Of a stretch of DNA of 38,527 nt, positions 1 to 9,059 are shown piece by piece. Under the pieces are notes generated by a model that saw nothing but the letters and a program-made list of their open reading frames with translations, did no database searches and was not told the DNA's origin. The translations under genes were made by a program, and so were the position numbers. Position 1 is the first letter of the stretch; each line of letters opens with the position of its first letter. The stretch comes from Bacteroidota bacterium (GTDB lineage Bacteria; Bacteroidota; Bacteroidia; Chitinophagales; Chitinophagaceae): assembly GCA_018267515.1 (NCBI GenBank), contig JAFDYJ010000030.1, forward strand, positions 1-38,527, read 5' to 3'.

Positions 1-1
1 T

Positions 2-2101
2 AAAACCATTAACCTGAAGATGAAAGAAATGAAAGGATATTTTGGCAAAATTGAATTGGGTGGCGGGTTAAAAGATAAGTTTAATAATGATGCCATGATC
101 AATTCTTTTAAAGCAAAAAGAAAATTAGCTGCATATGGCATAATGAGTAATACAGGGCAAACCAACCTGGACTGGCAGGATTCTCAAAACTATGGCGGAG
201 GCGGAGACGGATCTTCAATGTCATTTGATGGAGGAGTTATGATGGTTATGGGCAGCAGTGGCAGCGACTATGATCAAAGCAGTGGTATTCCTCAAAACTG
301 GAACGGCGGACTTCACTACAGTAATAAGTTTGACAACAATAATCAAAGTCTTAATACCGGCTATAAGTATTCAAAAATCAATTCCAGGGGTACGAATGCT
401 ACTTTTTCAAAAACATTTTTACCGGATACCAGCTGGAACACCAATACTAATAACAATAGCTTCTCATCCACCAATAAACATGCATTTAATGTAACGGTTG
501 AATCTACATTAGATTCCATGAACTCCCTGAAATGGACAGCGAGATACAATAACAATACGGGGAACAGCTCCACCGATTACTATTCAGAGACACTTGATGA
601 AGCGGCGCAATTCATAAATAACAGCACAAGAAACAGCAGCAATAAGAATGATAATAATAATGTTGCTTCTTCCCTGCTTTGGAGGCATAAGTTCAATAAA
701 CCGTCCCGCACACTTTCCGTAAATACGGATTTTAACTGGACCCGTTCTAAAAACACAGGGTTACTTTATTCACTCAATAATTATTATATCGGTGGAGTTT
801 TAAATCACAGGGATACTACTGATCAGCAAAATATTCAAAACAGCGAAGGCAAAAGCATCAATACAAAAATTGCATACACAGAACCTCTGTCCAAAGATGC
901 TTACCTGGAATTCAATTATACATTTGGCTATAATAATAACAGCAATGACCGTTTCACCAACACCAGGGGTATCAATGGCAAGTATGATAATTTAGTGGAT
1001 TCACTGAGCAATTCATTTATTTTTAACCGGCTCGTCAATACACCGGGTTTAAATTTCAGAATGAATAAAAAGAAATTCAATTATTCATTCGGCGCTTCGG
1101 TAGGCTTTAACCATTTTGAACAGAATAATGTTACAGATGGTAATAAATACACTTACAACTTTGTCAATTTTTATCCGCAAGCTAATCTTCAGTTGAGGAT
1201 GAAGTCGAACCGGAATCTGCGGCTTTACTATAATGGTTCTTCCACTGCTCCTTCGTTAGAGCAATTACAGCCTACCCGAGTAAATACCGATCCCCTCAAT
1301 ATTTATATAGGGAACCCGGATCTGAAGCAATCCTTCCGTCATTCTGCAAATATTTCTTATAATTTTTATGATGTGCTGAAACAAAAAGGGCTTTTCACAT
1401 ACCTGAGTATGAACGTTAGCCAAAACGCATTCGTTCAGGCAAATTCTGTTGACAATTTCGGTCGCAGAACTTACCAGACTGTGAATGCCAATGGAATTTA
1501 CTATTTGAATTTTAGCGGCAATTATAATTTTAATATTACAAAACATAAAATTGATTTTGGCATTGGCCCAAATGCCAACCTGAGCCGGAATGTTGACTTT
1601 ATAAATGGAGTTAAAAATATGACTAATACCAGCGGTTATGGTTTTAATGTTAGCCTTAGAAAATATGTACAGGATAAATTCAGTTTCCATTTCAGTCCCA
1701 CTTTCAGTTGGAATCATTCAAAGGCATCGGTAAATTCCGCAGCTAATACCGATTATTGGACGCTAAGCGGATACGGAGAAGCTTCTGTAACTCTCCCTTT
1801 AAAATTTGAAATCCGTACAGATGTTAATGTGAATCTGAGACAGAAAGACCCCCGCTTTACTCAAAATTCCAATTACAGCAACTGGAATGCATCCATTGTC
1901 AAACGACTTCTAAAGAGCAATGCCCTGGAAATGAAATTCGAGGTGAATGACATCTTAAATCAAAACAAAGGCTATAACCAGAATTTCAGCAGCTACAGCT
2001 TTACAGAATCTTATTACACTACACTTCACAGGTATTGGTTGCTGACACTTACGTGGAATATTACAAAAAATGGTAAACCTTCAGGAGGATTTAACTTTTA
2101 A
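2..2101 (+). CDS. Outer-membrane beta-barrel (TonB-receptor-like) protein, 5'-truncated by the window
   Basis: The first ATG is at position 20, but the frame is open back to base 2, and the residues read there (KTINLK, then MKEMKGYFGKIELGGG) fit the interior of an outer-membrane beta-barrel protein of the OMP_b-brl type, near the plug-to-barrel junction. The true start is therefore outside the window; 699 residues are visible. The rest is strand after strand of alternating aromatic and polar residues with long Asn/Ser-rich loops (for example NNNSFSST and NNSTRNSSNKNDNNN), and it ends with a strand closing in W-N-I-T-K. Such proteins lie in the outer membrane and resemble TonB-dependent receptors; whether this one is a true transporter cannot be judged without its N-terminus. 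It is followed after 9 bp by a GLPGLI gene, a frequent pairing in Bacteroidota, so the two are probably co-transcribed. The substrate is unknown. Confidence 0.85.
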   Translation, partial: KTINLKMKEMKGYFGKIELGGGLKDKFNNDAMINSFKAKRKLAAYGIMSNTGQTNLDWQDSQNYGGGGDGSSMSFDGGVMMVMGSSGSDYDQSSGIPQNWNGGLHYSNKFDNNNQSLNTGYKYSKINSRGTNATFSKTFLPDTSWNTNTNNNSFSSTNKHAFNVTVESTLDSMNSLKWTARYNNNTGNSSTDYYSETLDEAAQFINNSTRNSSNKNDNNNVASSLLWRHKFNKPSRTLSVNTDFNWTRSKNTGLLYSLNNYYIGGVLNHRDTTDQQNIQNSEGKSINTKIAYTEPLSKDAYLEFNYTFGYNNNSNDRFTNTRGINGKYDNLVDSLSNSFIFNRLVNTPGLNFRMNKKKFNYSFGASVGFNHFEQNNVTDGNKYTYNFVNFYPQANLQLRMKSNRNLRLYYNGSSTAPSLEQLQPTRVNTDPLNIYIGNPDLKQSFRHSANISYNFYDVLKQKGLFTYLSMNVSQNAFVQANSVDNFGRRTYQTVNANGIYYLNFSGNYNFNITKHKIDFGIGPNANLSRNVDFINGVKNMTNTSGYGFNVSLRKYVQDKFSFHFSPTFSWNHSKASVNSAANTDYWTLSGYGEASVTLPLKFEIRTDVNVNLRQKDPRFTQNSNYSNWNASIVKRLLKSNALEMKFEVNDILNQNKGYNQNFSSYSFTESYYTTLHRYWLLTLTWNITKNGKPSGGFNF

Positions 2102-2110
2102 AACTGAATC

Positions 2111-2848
2111 ATGAAAAAAATAGTTTTTATAGCTTCTCTCTTTTATTGCAGTACTTTATATGCACAGCAATACATCAATAATGGTTTGATTGAATACCAG
2201 GTAAGAGTGGATAATTATAAATCCATGGGTGATGATAGCTGGGGAAGATCTTTCCGTGACAGGATGCCTAATTTCTCAGTATCTTATTTTGATCTGATAT
2301 TTAATAATAACAAAGCTATCTATAAATTCAACCGGCAGGATAAAACCAACAACCAGGGATTTTTTTCTATGGACAGAAGTGCGCCGGATGATAACATCTG
2401 GTTTAACGATTATACATCGGGCACTTTTACCGATCAGAAAAATGTTTTTGGCGATTTCTATGTGCTCCATGACAGTTTATTAAACATCAAATGGAAAATG
2501 GTGCCTAATGAAACAAGAGAAATTGCCGGGTTCAATTGCCGGAAAGCACAAGCTATTATTTTTGACAGTGTTTACGTTTTTGCATTTTATACAGATGAGA
2601 TTACGGTATCCGGAGGACCTATGGGCCTTCATGGCTTACCCGGAATGATTCTCGGTATTACCATTCCCAGGATGTTCACCAGTTGGATAGCGAGTAAGGT
2701 GCAGATCAATGGCGTAAACTTCAGCGCTATTACAGAACCTACAGAAGGTAAAAAGAAGAAAGCATCCGAATTACTGGAGACTGTTAAAAAAGCCACATCC
2801 GATTGGGGAAGTTATGCGCAACAAATGCTCTGGAAATTATACTTGTAG
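2111..2848 (+). CDS. GLPGLI family protein (secreted, function unknown)
   Basis: A 245-residue protein with a signal peptide (MKKIVFIASLFYCSTLYAQ, probable cleavage after YAQ). The family signature appears as GLHGLPGMILGI around residues 178-189, close to the G-L-P-G-L-I motif that names the family. Upstream of it lie the ETREIAGFNCRKAQ segment and a VYVFAFYTDEI strand, also typical of these proteins. The family is largely restricted to Bacteroidota, is predicted to be periplasmic or outer-membrane associated, and has no established activity. It starts 9 bp after the upstream barrel gene and probably shares its transcript, which suggests work at the same envelope site. It converges on the GH13 gene with only 11 bp between the stop codons. 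Confidence 0.88.
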   Translation: MKKIVFIASLFYCSTLYAQQYINNGLIEYQVRVDNYKSMGDDSWGRSFRDRMPNFSVSYFDLIFNNNKAIYKFNRQDKTNNQGFFSMDRSAPDDNIWFNDYTSGTFTDQKNVFGDFYVLHDSLLNIKWKMVPNETREIAGFNCRKAQAIIFDSVYVFAFYTDEITVSGGPMGLHGLPGMILGITIPRMFTSWIASKVQINGVNFSAITEPTEGKKKKASELLETVKKATSDWGSYAQQMLWKLYL

Positions 2849-2859
2849 CCGGTTCAATT

Positions 2860-4740
2860 CTATTTCTGTAATTCAAAAACATAACTCTCTTTTGGTTTGA
2901 TTTCAAATCCTGCGAGGGATTTTACTTCACCGGTGATTACATTCCTGATATTAGAAAATCCGCTGAGTCGTTCAGAGTAGGAAGCCCAATCCATTTGGAT
3001 CGGATTCGTTCCTGTATTACTGATGACCATTATGGTTTGTTTTGAATCGTAGCGAAAATATACATACACTCCATTGACAGGAACATACTGCATCAGGTGT
3101 CCGGCAGTAATGGCTGATGAAGTTTTACGGAAATGAGCCAGCTTGCTGACATAGTCAAATGCTTCATTTTCCTTTTTTGTTCTGCCGGATGCTAAGAATT
3201 TATCCAGGGAATCATTTTGCCAGCCTCCGGGAAAATCTTCTCTTACAGCTGCATCCGTCGGGCTTTTAAAATTCTTCATCAGAATTTCAGTGCCATAATA
3301 TATTTCCGGAATTCCTCTCAAAGTCAACAGCCAGTTGATGCCCATTTTATATTTTTCAAAATCTTCTCCAACTACAGAATAATAGCGATTGAGATCATGA
3401 TTGTCCAGGAAAATGCTGTTACGATTGGGATTTTTATAAACGAGATCCTGGGCCAGTGTCATATATACTTTGTTAACTCCTTCTGTCCAGCCGAACGGCT
3501 GTGTTAATCCATCCAGCATTGCAAAATGTAAAGGAAAGTCAGTTACCCCCTGGAGATTGTGCTTAAAAGAAATATTATAATTGTTCTGAGAAAAATAAGC
3601 GCTGTTCACAACAGATTGTACCCAAGCTTCACCAAAAACTGTGAGTTTAGGAAATTCAAGGATCAAGGCATCATTAATTTTATTCAGAAATAAGGAATCG
3701 CTGTAAAAATAAGTGTCCACTCTCCAACCGTCAATTCCAAATTCTTCTGTTGCCCAAATGGAATACTGAATCAGGAAATTTGAAACGTAAGGATTACGTT
3801 GATTCAGGTCGGGCATGAACGGAGTGAACCATCCATTCACAGAAATTTCTTTATCATACTTTGATGCGTATGGATCCACTAATGGATTATCCCGGTAAGA
3901 TGTATTGGTATATTCCGGCCATTGATTCACCCAATCCTTCATAGGCATATCCCGGATAAACCAATGATCAATACCCACATGATTATACACAGCATCCTGG
4001 ATTACTTTTAATCCTTTGGCATGAGAAGCCTCCACCATTTTTTTATACAGGGCATTTCCGCCAAAACGTTTGTCCACATTGTATTGATCGGTGATGGCAT
4101 ATCCGTGATAAGTACTGCGGGAAGTTCCTCCTTCATTTGTTCTTGCCATATCATTTTCGTTCACGGGTGTCATCCAGATGGTAGTCACTCCAAGTTCTTT
4201 TAAATAATCAAGATGATTGATGACTCCCTGCAAATCTCCTCCATGACGATCAAATGGATTTTTCCGGTCATGACCGGTATCCCGCATATCTGTAAAAAAA
4301 TCATTCCCGGGATCGCCATTTGAAAAACGATCCGGCATTAATAAATAAACCAGGTCTTTGGAAGTAACTCCCTGCACCCTGGATTTGCCGTCTTCTTTAT
4401 TTTTTAATTTCAATTCATAATTCAGTAACAATGGTTGCTTGTTTTTCCGGTTCAATTTTATTTTGACGATTCCGGGCCTGGCAGCTGATGCAATGGAAAT
4501 ATCTAAAAAGAGATAATTAGGACTTTCAGTTCGATTTACTTTCACCAGTTTCACCCCCGGGTATTTTATCTCCACATTCTGAACCGAGGTTTTCAAACCC
4601 GGGCTGTGAATCATTAATTGCAGTTGACTCCATTTCATGCCCACCCACCAATGGGTCGGATAAACATTTATTTTTTCATTTTGGGAAAATGATATTCCCG
4701 TCAAGGCAAGACAGATGGAAAAAAGGAAAATCTTTTTCAT
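2860..4740 (-). CDS. Exported GH13 alpha-amylase / cyclomaltodextrinase-like glycosidase
   Basis: A 626-residue glycoside hydrolase family 13 protein. Residues 1-19 form a signal peptide ending in SFSQ, so it is exported, probably to the periplasm. Residues ~22-115 look like the N-terminal beta-sandwich of bacterial cyclomaltodextrinases, and the catalytic barrel begins at LLMPDRFSNGD (~133-143). Conserved GH13 regions are visible: DAVYNH (249-254), GWRVD with nucleophile Asp342, FGEAW with acid/base Glu371, and LDNHD with Asp449. A short C-terminal beta domain follows. The expected activity is hydrolysis of alpha-1,4 links in maltodextrin, cyclodextrin or pullulan (neopullulanase/SusA-like); exact specificity cannot be read from sequence. 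It is the last gene of a five-gene block, 29 bp after an SLC45-type permease that could import its products. No SusC/SusD pair lies next to it. Confidence 0.92.
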   Translation of the reverse strand: MKKIFLFSICLALTGISFSQNEKINVYPTHWWVGMKWSQLQLMIHSPGLKTSVQNVEIKYPGVKLVKVNRTESPNYLFLDISIASAARPGIVKIKLNRKNKQPLLLNYELKLKNKEDGKSRVQGVTSKDLVYLLMPDRFSNGDPGNDFFTDMRDTGHDRKNPFDRHGGDLQGVINHLDYLKELGVTTIWMTPVNENDMARTNEGGTSRSTYHGYAITDQYNVDKRFGGNALYKKMVEASHAKGLKVIQDAVYNHVGIDHWFIRDMPMKDWVNQWPEYTNTSYRDNPLVDPYASKYDKEISVNGWFTPFMPDLNQRNPYVSNFLIQYSIWATEEFGIDGWRVDTYFYSDSLFLNKINDALILEFPKLTVFGEAWVQSVVNSAYFSQNNYNISFKHNLQGVTDFPLHFAMLDGLTQPFGWTEGVNKVYMTLAQDLVYKNPNRNSIFLDNHDLNRYYSVVGEDFEKYKMGINWLLTLRGIPEIYYGTEILMKNFKSPTDAAVREDFPGGWQNDSLDKFLASGRTKKENEAFDYVSKLAHFRKTSSAITAGHLMQYVPVNGVYVYFRYDSKQTIMVISNTGTNPIQMDWASYSERLSGFSNIRNVITGEVKSLAGFEIKPKESYVFELQK

Positions 4741-4769
4741 ACTATTAATAATAATCGTTCTTCTTTGAT

Positions 4770-6134
4770 TTACGATGAGGTAATCTTTCCTTCATCTTCA
4801 TGGGTTATCTTACTTTCTTTGATAAAGAGGTAACAAATCAGCGCTGCAACAATCATCAGGCCGCCTCCTACTTCTACTGCCAGCAGGCGGTCATTATTCA
4901 AAACATTTTTCATCAACCATCCGAAACCAAGTGACGCAATGATTTCAGGTAGAACAATAAAAAAATTAAAAATACCCATGTAAATACCGACTTTGTCTTT
5001 CGGAAGTGAACCGCTTAACATGGCATACGGCATCGAGAGAATACTGGCCCAGGCAATTCCGACACAGGTCATGCTGCCATACAGCATATATTTATTTGTC
5101 ACCCAGCTCACACTTATCAAACCAATGCCGCCGCATATAAGACACAATGAATGAGTCAGCTTTCTTCCCAGTTTATCTGCAATAAAAGGCAATACCAATG
5201 CAAAAAGAAACGTGACAACACTATAGTAGGCTAACGTCAGGCTACCGAAATCGGCTCCTTCTGCATAAACCGGATCATTGGCATCTGTACCATGGAAAAC
5301 ATTTACAGCAACAGCAGTAGTATAGTAAAACCACATTAAAAAGAGACCCGGCCAGGTAAAAAACTGGAAGAGCGAAACAATTCTCATTCGTTTGGGCATA
5401 TTGAAGAGGGCATTGCTGATTTCCCGGATACCTCCCCCAAATCCCTTGTTCGATTCCTTTACTTTATCCTTATAGCCTAAATCAGAAGGCGGGTATTCTT
5501 TTGTAGTGAACACTGTATAAAAGACGGCAGCAAGAAAAAAGAATGCGCCTATATAAAATGACAATTTCACATTGTCCGGGATAGCGCCTTTGACTGCTGT
5601 ATTTTCAAAATGAAAAATATTAGTCATAAGCCAGGGCAAAGCAGAAGCAATACTTCCACCCAGCCCGATCATAAAACTTTGCATGATGAATCCACGGTTC
5701 ACCTGCGATTCGGGGAGCTTATCGGTTACAAATGCCCTGAAAGGTTCCATTGATACATTTCCAAAAACATCCATCACCCAGAGCAGGCCTGCAGCCATGA
5801 AGAGAGTACCCGAATGAGGCATAAAGATTAATGCAATCGAGCTGAGAATGGCGCCGATCATGAAATAAGGTCTTCTTCTTCCCCATCTCGGATGCCAGGT
5901 ACGGTCGCTCATATAACCAATAATTGGCTGTACCAAAAGACCTGTAAGTGGAGCTGCTAAAAATAAAATCGGAACCTCATCGGGATGTGCGCCGAGATTT
6001 TCATAGATACGTCCCATGTTGGCACGCTGAAGATCCCACCCAAATTGAATTCCAAAAAAACCAACACTCATGTTGATTATCTGCGCCAATGTGAGTTTGG
6101 GCTTGAACCCGGTGTAAGCTGTTGACATATTCAA
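4770..6134 (-). CDS. SLC45-family MFS sugar permease (maltose/glucose type)
   Basis: A 454-residue polytopic membrane protein with about 12 hydrophobic segments. The N-terminal GWDLQRANMGRIYENLGA, the SDRTWHPRWGRRRPYFMIGA loop after TM2 and the later MEPFRAFVTDKLPESQVNRG segment fit the SLC45 (sucrose/maltose transporter) branch of the major facilitator superfamily. The known role of the family is proton-coupled uptake of sucrose, maltose or glucose across the inner membrane. Here it lies between an exported GH13 glycosidase and glgC/glgA, so maltose or short maltodextrins are the likely cargo; that is an inference from context. The gap to GH13 is 29 bp and to glgC 95 bp, all on the same strand. 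Confidence 0.88.
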   Translation of the reverse strand: MNMSTAYTGFKPKLTLAQIINMSVGFFGIQFGWDLQRANMGRIYENLGAHPDEVPILFLAAPLTGLLVQPIIGYMSDRTWHPRWGRRRPYFMIGAILSSIALIFMPHSGTLFMAAGLLWVMDVFGNVSMEPFRAFVTDKLPESQVNRGFIMQSFMIGLGGSIASALPWLMTNIFHFENTAVKGAIPDNVKLSFYIGAFFFLAAVFYTVFTTKEYPPSDLGYKDKVKESNKGFGGGIREISNALFNMPKRMRIVSLFQFFTWPGLFLMWFYYTTAVAVNVFHGTDANDPVYAEGADFGSLTLAYYSVVTFLFALVLPFIADKLGRKLTHSLCLICGGIGLISVSWVTNKYMLYGSMTCVGIAWASILSMPYAMLSGSLPKDKVGIYMGIFNFFIVLPEIIASLGFGWLMKNVLNNDRLLAVEVGGGLMIVAALICYLFIKESKITHEDEGKITSS

Positions 6135-6229
6135 TCGTTATGTTTCCCTGAAGATAAAGGAAGGTAGTAACTTTATGTAACAAGTACACATTTTACCCAA
6201 ACAAAAATTTTTCCGGGATTTTATTTCAA

Positions 6230-7504
6230 TCAGATAGCAAATCCATCAGGAATAATGGAACCTTTTTTCAATACAACGATTCCGTCTTTGATGGTGTATA
6301 GCGGATGATCTGTATTTTCTAAATGACTGCCCCCGTTAATACGTACATCGTTTCCGATTCTGCAATCTTTGTCAATAATGGTATTGATAATATAGCAATG
6401 ATTGCCCACCCCCATCAATGGGATATGATTTTGTTGTATTCTTTCAATATCTTCCAGCGATTCATACGAATCATTACCCATTACATAGGTATTTATTAAT
6501 GTAGATCCGGATCCTACCCGGGAGCGGATTCCTATAACACTGTTTTCAATTCTCAATGCATTTATAATACATCCTTCTGCAATGAGTGATTTTTCCAGTG
6601 TAGTGCCGTTTATTTTACTGGGCGGCAGCATACGGGGCCTGGTGTATATCGTTTTATTGATATCAAAAAGATTGAATTCCGGAATTTCTTTTGTCAATCC
6701 AAGATTAGCATCAAAAAAAGAACGGATATTTCCAATATCAGTCCAGTAGCCTTCATATTGATAGCTGGCTACTTTATATTTTGAAATAGATTGAGGGATA
6801 ATTTCTTTTCCGAAATCAGTTGCTTCCGGTTTTTCATTTAGCAGGATATCCCAAAGCAGCGTCCTGTTGAAAATATAGATACCCATTGAAGCAAGAAACA
6901 ACTTTCCTTCTTTGCGCATTTCTTCGCCGGTGTCACTTTCCCAATCCCCCAAAAGATCCTTTTTAGGTTTTTCGATAAATGAAGTGATAAGCCCGGTTTC
7001 ATCTTTTTTCATAATTCCAAAATCAGAGGCATCCCTCGCAGAAACAGGAATGGTTGCAATTGAAATTTCAGCTCCTGAATGTATATGGGAATCCAGCATG
7101 GCATTGAAGTCCATCTGGTACAACTGATCCCCGGAAAGAATCAGGACATAATCGCTCGGAAATGGATTTATATGACGCAGTCCCTGTCTTACTGCGTCAG
7201 CAGTGCCCTGGAACCAGGCGGGATTGTCAGGCGTAAGCTCAGCAGCCAATATATCCACAAAGGCAGAACTGAATGCACTGAAATGATAAGTGTTTTTAAT
7301 ATGCCGGTTGAGTGATGCAGAATTAAACTGGGTAAACACAAACATTCTTCCAATACCGCAGTGAAGGCAATTGGAAATTGGAATATCCACCAAACGATAT
7401 TTTCCACCGATAGGTACAGCCGGTTTAGAACGGCTTGCTGTTAGAGGATACAACCGGGAACCGGCGCCACCTCCTAAAATAACTGCAACAATGTTTCTGG
7501 ACAC
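6230..7504 (-). CDS. glgC: Glucose-1-phosphate adenylyltransferase (ADP-glucose pyrophosphorylase)
   Basis: A 424-residue enzyme making ADP-glucose from glucose-1-phosphate and ATP, the committed step of bacterial glycogen synthesis. The nucleotidyltransferase signature GGGAGSRLYPLT is at residues 11-22, followed by KPAVPIGGKYRLVD (27-40). The sugar-phosphate loop FIEKPK and a left-handed beta-helix-like C-terminal half (repeated I/V-G-x-D/N hexapeptides, for example GNDVRINGGSHLEN) are present, and the length is normal for GlgC. It is directly upstream of the SLC45 permease and 123 bp downstream of glgA. Allosteric properties cannot be predicted from what is visible. Confidence 0.95.
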   Translation of the reverse strand: MSRNIVAVILGGGAGSRLYPLTASRSKPAVPIGGKYRLVDIPISNCLHCGIGRMFVFTQFNSASLNRHIKNTYHFSAFSSAFVDILAAELTPDNPAWFQGTADAVRQGLRHINPFPSDYVLILSGDQLYQMDFNAMLDSHIHSGAEISIATIPVSARDASDFGIMKKDETGLITSFIEKPKKDLLGDWESDTGEEMRKEGKLFLASMGIYIFNRTLLWDILLNEKPEATDFGKEIIPQSISKYKVASYQYEGYWTDIGNIRSFFDANLGLTKEIPEFNLFDINKTIYTRPRMLPPSKINGTTLEKSLIAEGCIINALRIENSVIGIRSRVGSGSTLINTYVMGNDSYESLEDIERIQQNHIPLMGVGNHCYIINTIIDKDCRIGNDVRINGGSHLENTDHPLYTIKDGIVVLKKGSIIPDGFAI

Positions 7505-7627
7505 AGGAAAAGTTTTTGAATAAAAAATAAAATGACCTGTTCTAAAGTTAAGCTATAAAATTATATTTTGATCAGGTATTAAAAATTATCAGGACGGCTT
7601 AACAGGCTAATAAAATATTTTATCAAT

Positions 7628-9049
7628 TTATTTCAGCGACTGGTATAATTCGATATATTGTTTTGCGGCTGTATCCCAGGAATGATCCAATGTCATAATA
7701 TGATTGAGCATCCGGTGATGTAATTCCGGTTTATTCTGGTATAAATCAATAGCACGGCCGACTGAATATGTTATATCTCCCACACTGGCCTGGTTAAACC
7801 GGATACCGGAGCCATTAGGATCTCCAAAGTCGGTAATAGTATCCTGCAGTCCGCCTACACTCCGAACCATCGGCACCGTTCCATACCTCATTGCATACAT
7901 TTGATTAAGACCGCAAGGCTCTACACGGCTCGGCATTAATAAAAAATCAGCACCGGCATACATCAGGTGACTCAGCGATTCGCTGTACCCGATATACGAA
8001 TTATAATAACCTCCAAACTGTTGCTTCATGTGATCTAATTGCTTTTCTATGTTGGGATCACCGGAACCCAGTACCAAAAAATTGGCTTTGCCGCTATGTT
8101 GATAAATGGATTGACTGATTGCTTCCGGTAATAAGTCTGCAGCTTTTTCACCAACTAATCTTCCAATAAATGCAATAAGCGGTTTATCAATGTCCAGGTC
8201 AAACTGGCCGCATAATTCTTTTTTATTTTTTCTTTTGCCGTTTACCACTAATTCACGGTCATAATTTTTGATTATATAACTATCCGTCTGCGGGTTCCAT
8301 ATTTGAGTGTCAATACCGTTTAAAATTCCAAAACTCTTTCCTCTTTCGTATTCAAATAAATTTTCCAACCCGTTTGCCGAATATCTCAGCTCATTCAGAT
8401 AGCTGTTGCTGACCGTAGTGACTTTCCATGCACATTTGATCGCAGATGCCAATGGGTTAATCATGTTATTCCAATCCAGCATTCCCCATTTCCAGGAATC
8501 ATAAGCCGGGATATAATGATACTTGTCCCAACTCATCCAACCCTGGTATTGTGCATTATGTATTGTAAAGACAGTAGGAACATCAGCCAGCCGGAAACTA
8601 AAAGCAAAACAATATTTCACCATGAAAGGAATCAGCCCGGTATGATGATCGTGACAATGAATCACACCCGGTTTATGTCCCCATTTACTGAGCCAGTCAC
8701 AAAATGCAATTTGAAAAGAAGTGAATCGTTCAGAGTCGTCATTGTATCCGTAAACTTTTTCCCTGTCCAGCAAACCGTTGATATCTATTAAATAGAGATC
8801 GAATCCGAGTTTATTGGTCTTTTCTTTTATTACACTGTAATGAAACCAATGCGACCCCAGGTTTTGTCCGCCCTCATGAACCAGTTCCCATTGATTCTCG
8901 TAAAGGAATTTTGTCCGATACATCGGCAACACAACTTTGACCACATGTCCCAACTCTGCCTGGTATTTGGGCAATGCACCTACTACATCGCCCAGGCCAC
9001 CGACTTTAGCGACTGGATAACATTCTGCTGAAACATGAACTATTTCCAT
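7628..9049 (-). CDS. glgA: Glycogen synthase (ADP-glucose, GT5)
   Basis: A 473-residue glycosyltransferase family 5 protein that transfers glucose from ADP-glucose to the growing alpha-1,4 chain. The N-terminus VSAECYPVAKVGGLGDVVGALP carries the K-x-G-G-L ADP-glucose motif (Lys15). A second Rossmann domain contains FIGRLVGEKAADLL and the acidic SRVEPCGLNQMYAMRYGTVPMVRSVGGLQDTI region with the conserved Glu of retaining GT-B enzymes. Length and layout are standard. It starts 10 bp after the stop of the FucP-type permease gene and precedes glgC, so glgA and glgC are probably co-transcribed. glgB and a phosphorylase are absent from the window. Confidence 0.95.
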   Translation of the reverse strand: MEIVHVSAECYPVAKVGGLGDVVGALPKYQAELGHVVKVVLPMYRTKFLYENQWELVHEGGQNLGSHWFHYSVIKEKTNKLGFDLYLIDINGLLDREKVYGYNDDSERFTSFQIAFCDWLSKWGHKPGVIHCHDHHTGLIPFMVKYCFAFSFRLADVPTVFTIHNAQYQGWMSWDKYHYIPAYDSWKWGMLDWNNMINPLASAIKCAWKVTTVSNSYLNELRYSANGLENLFEYERGKSFGILNGIDTQIWNPQTDSYIIKNYDRELVVNGKRKNKKELCGQFDLDIDKPLIAFIGRLVGEKAADLLPEAISQSIYQHSGKANFLVLGSGDPNIEKQLDHMKQQFGGYYNSYIGYSESLSHLMYAGADFLLMPSRVEPCGLNQMYAMRYGTVPMVRSVGGLQDTITDFGDPNGSGIRFNQASVGDITYSVGRAIDLYQNKPELHHRMLNHIMTLDHSWDTAAKQYIELYQSLK

Positions 9050-9059
9050 TACGCATTTT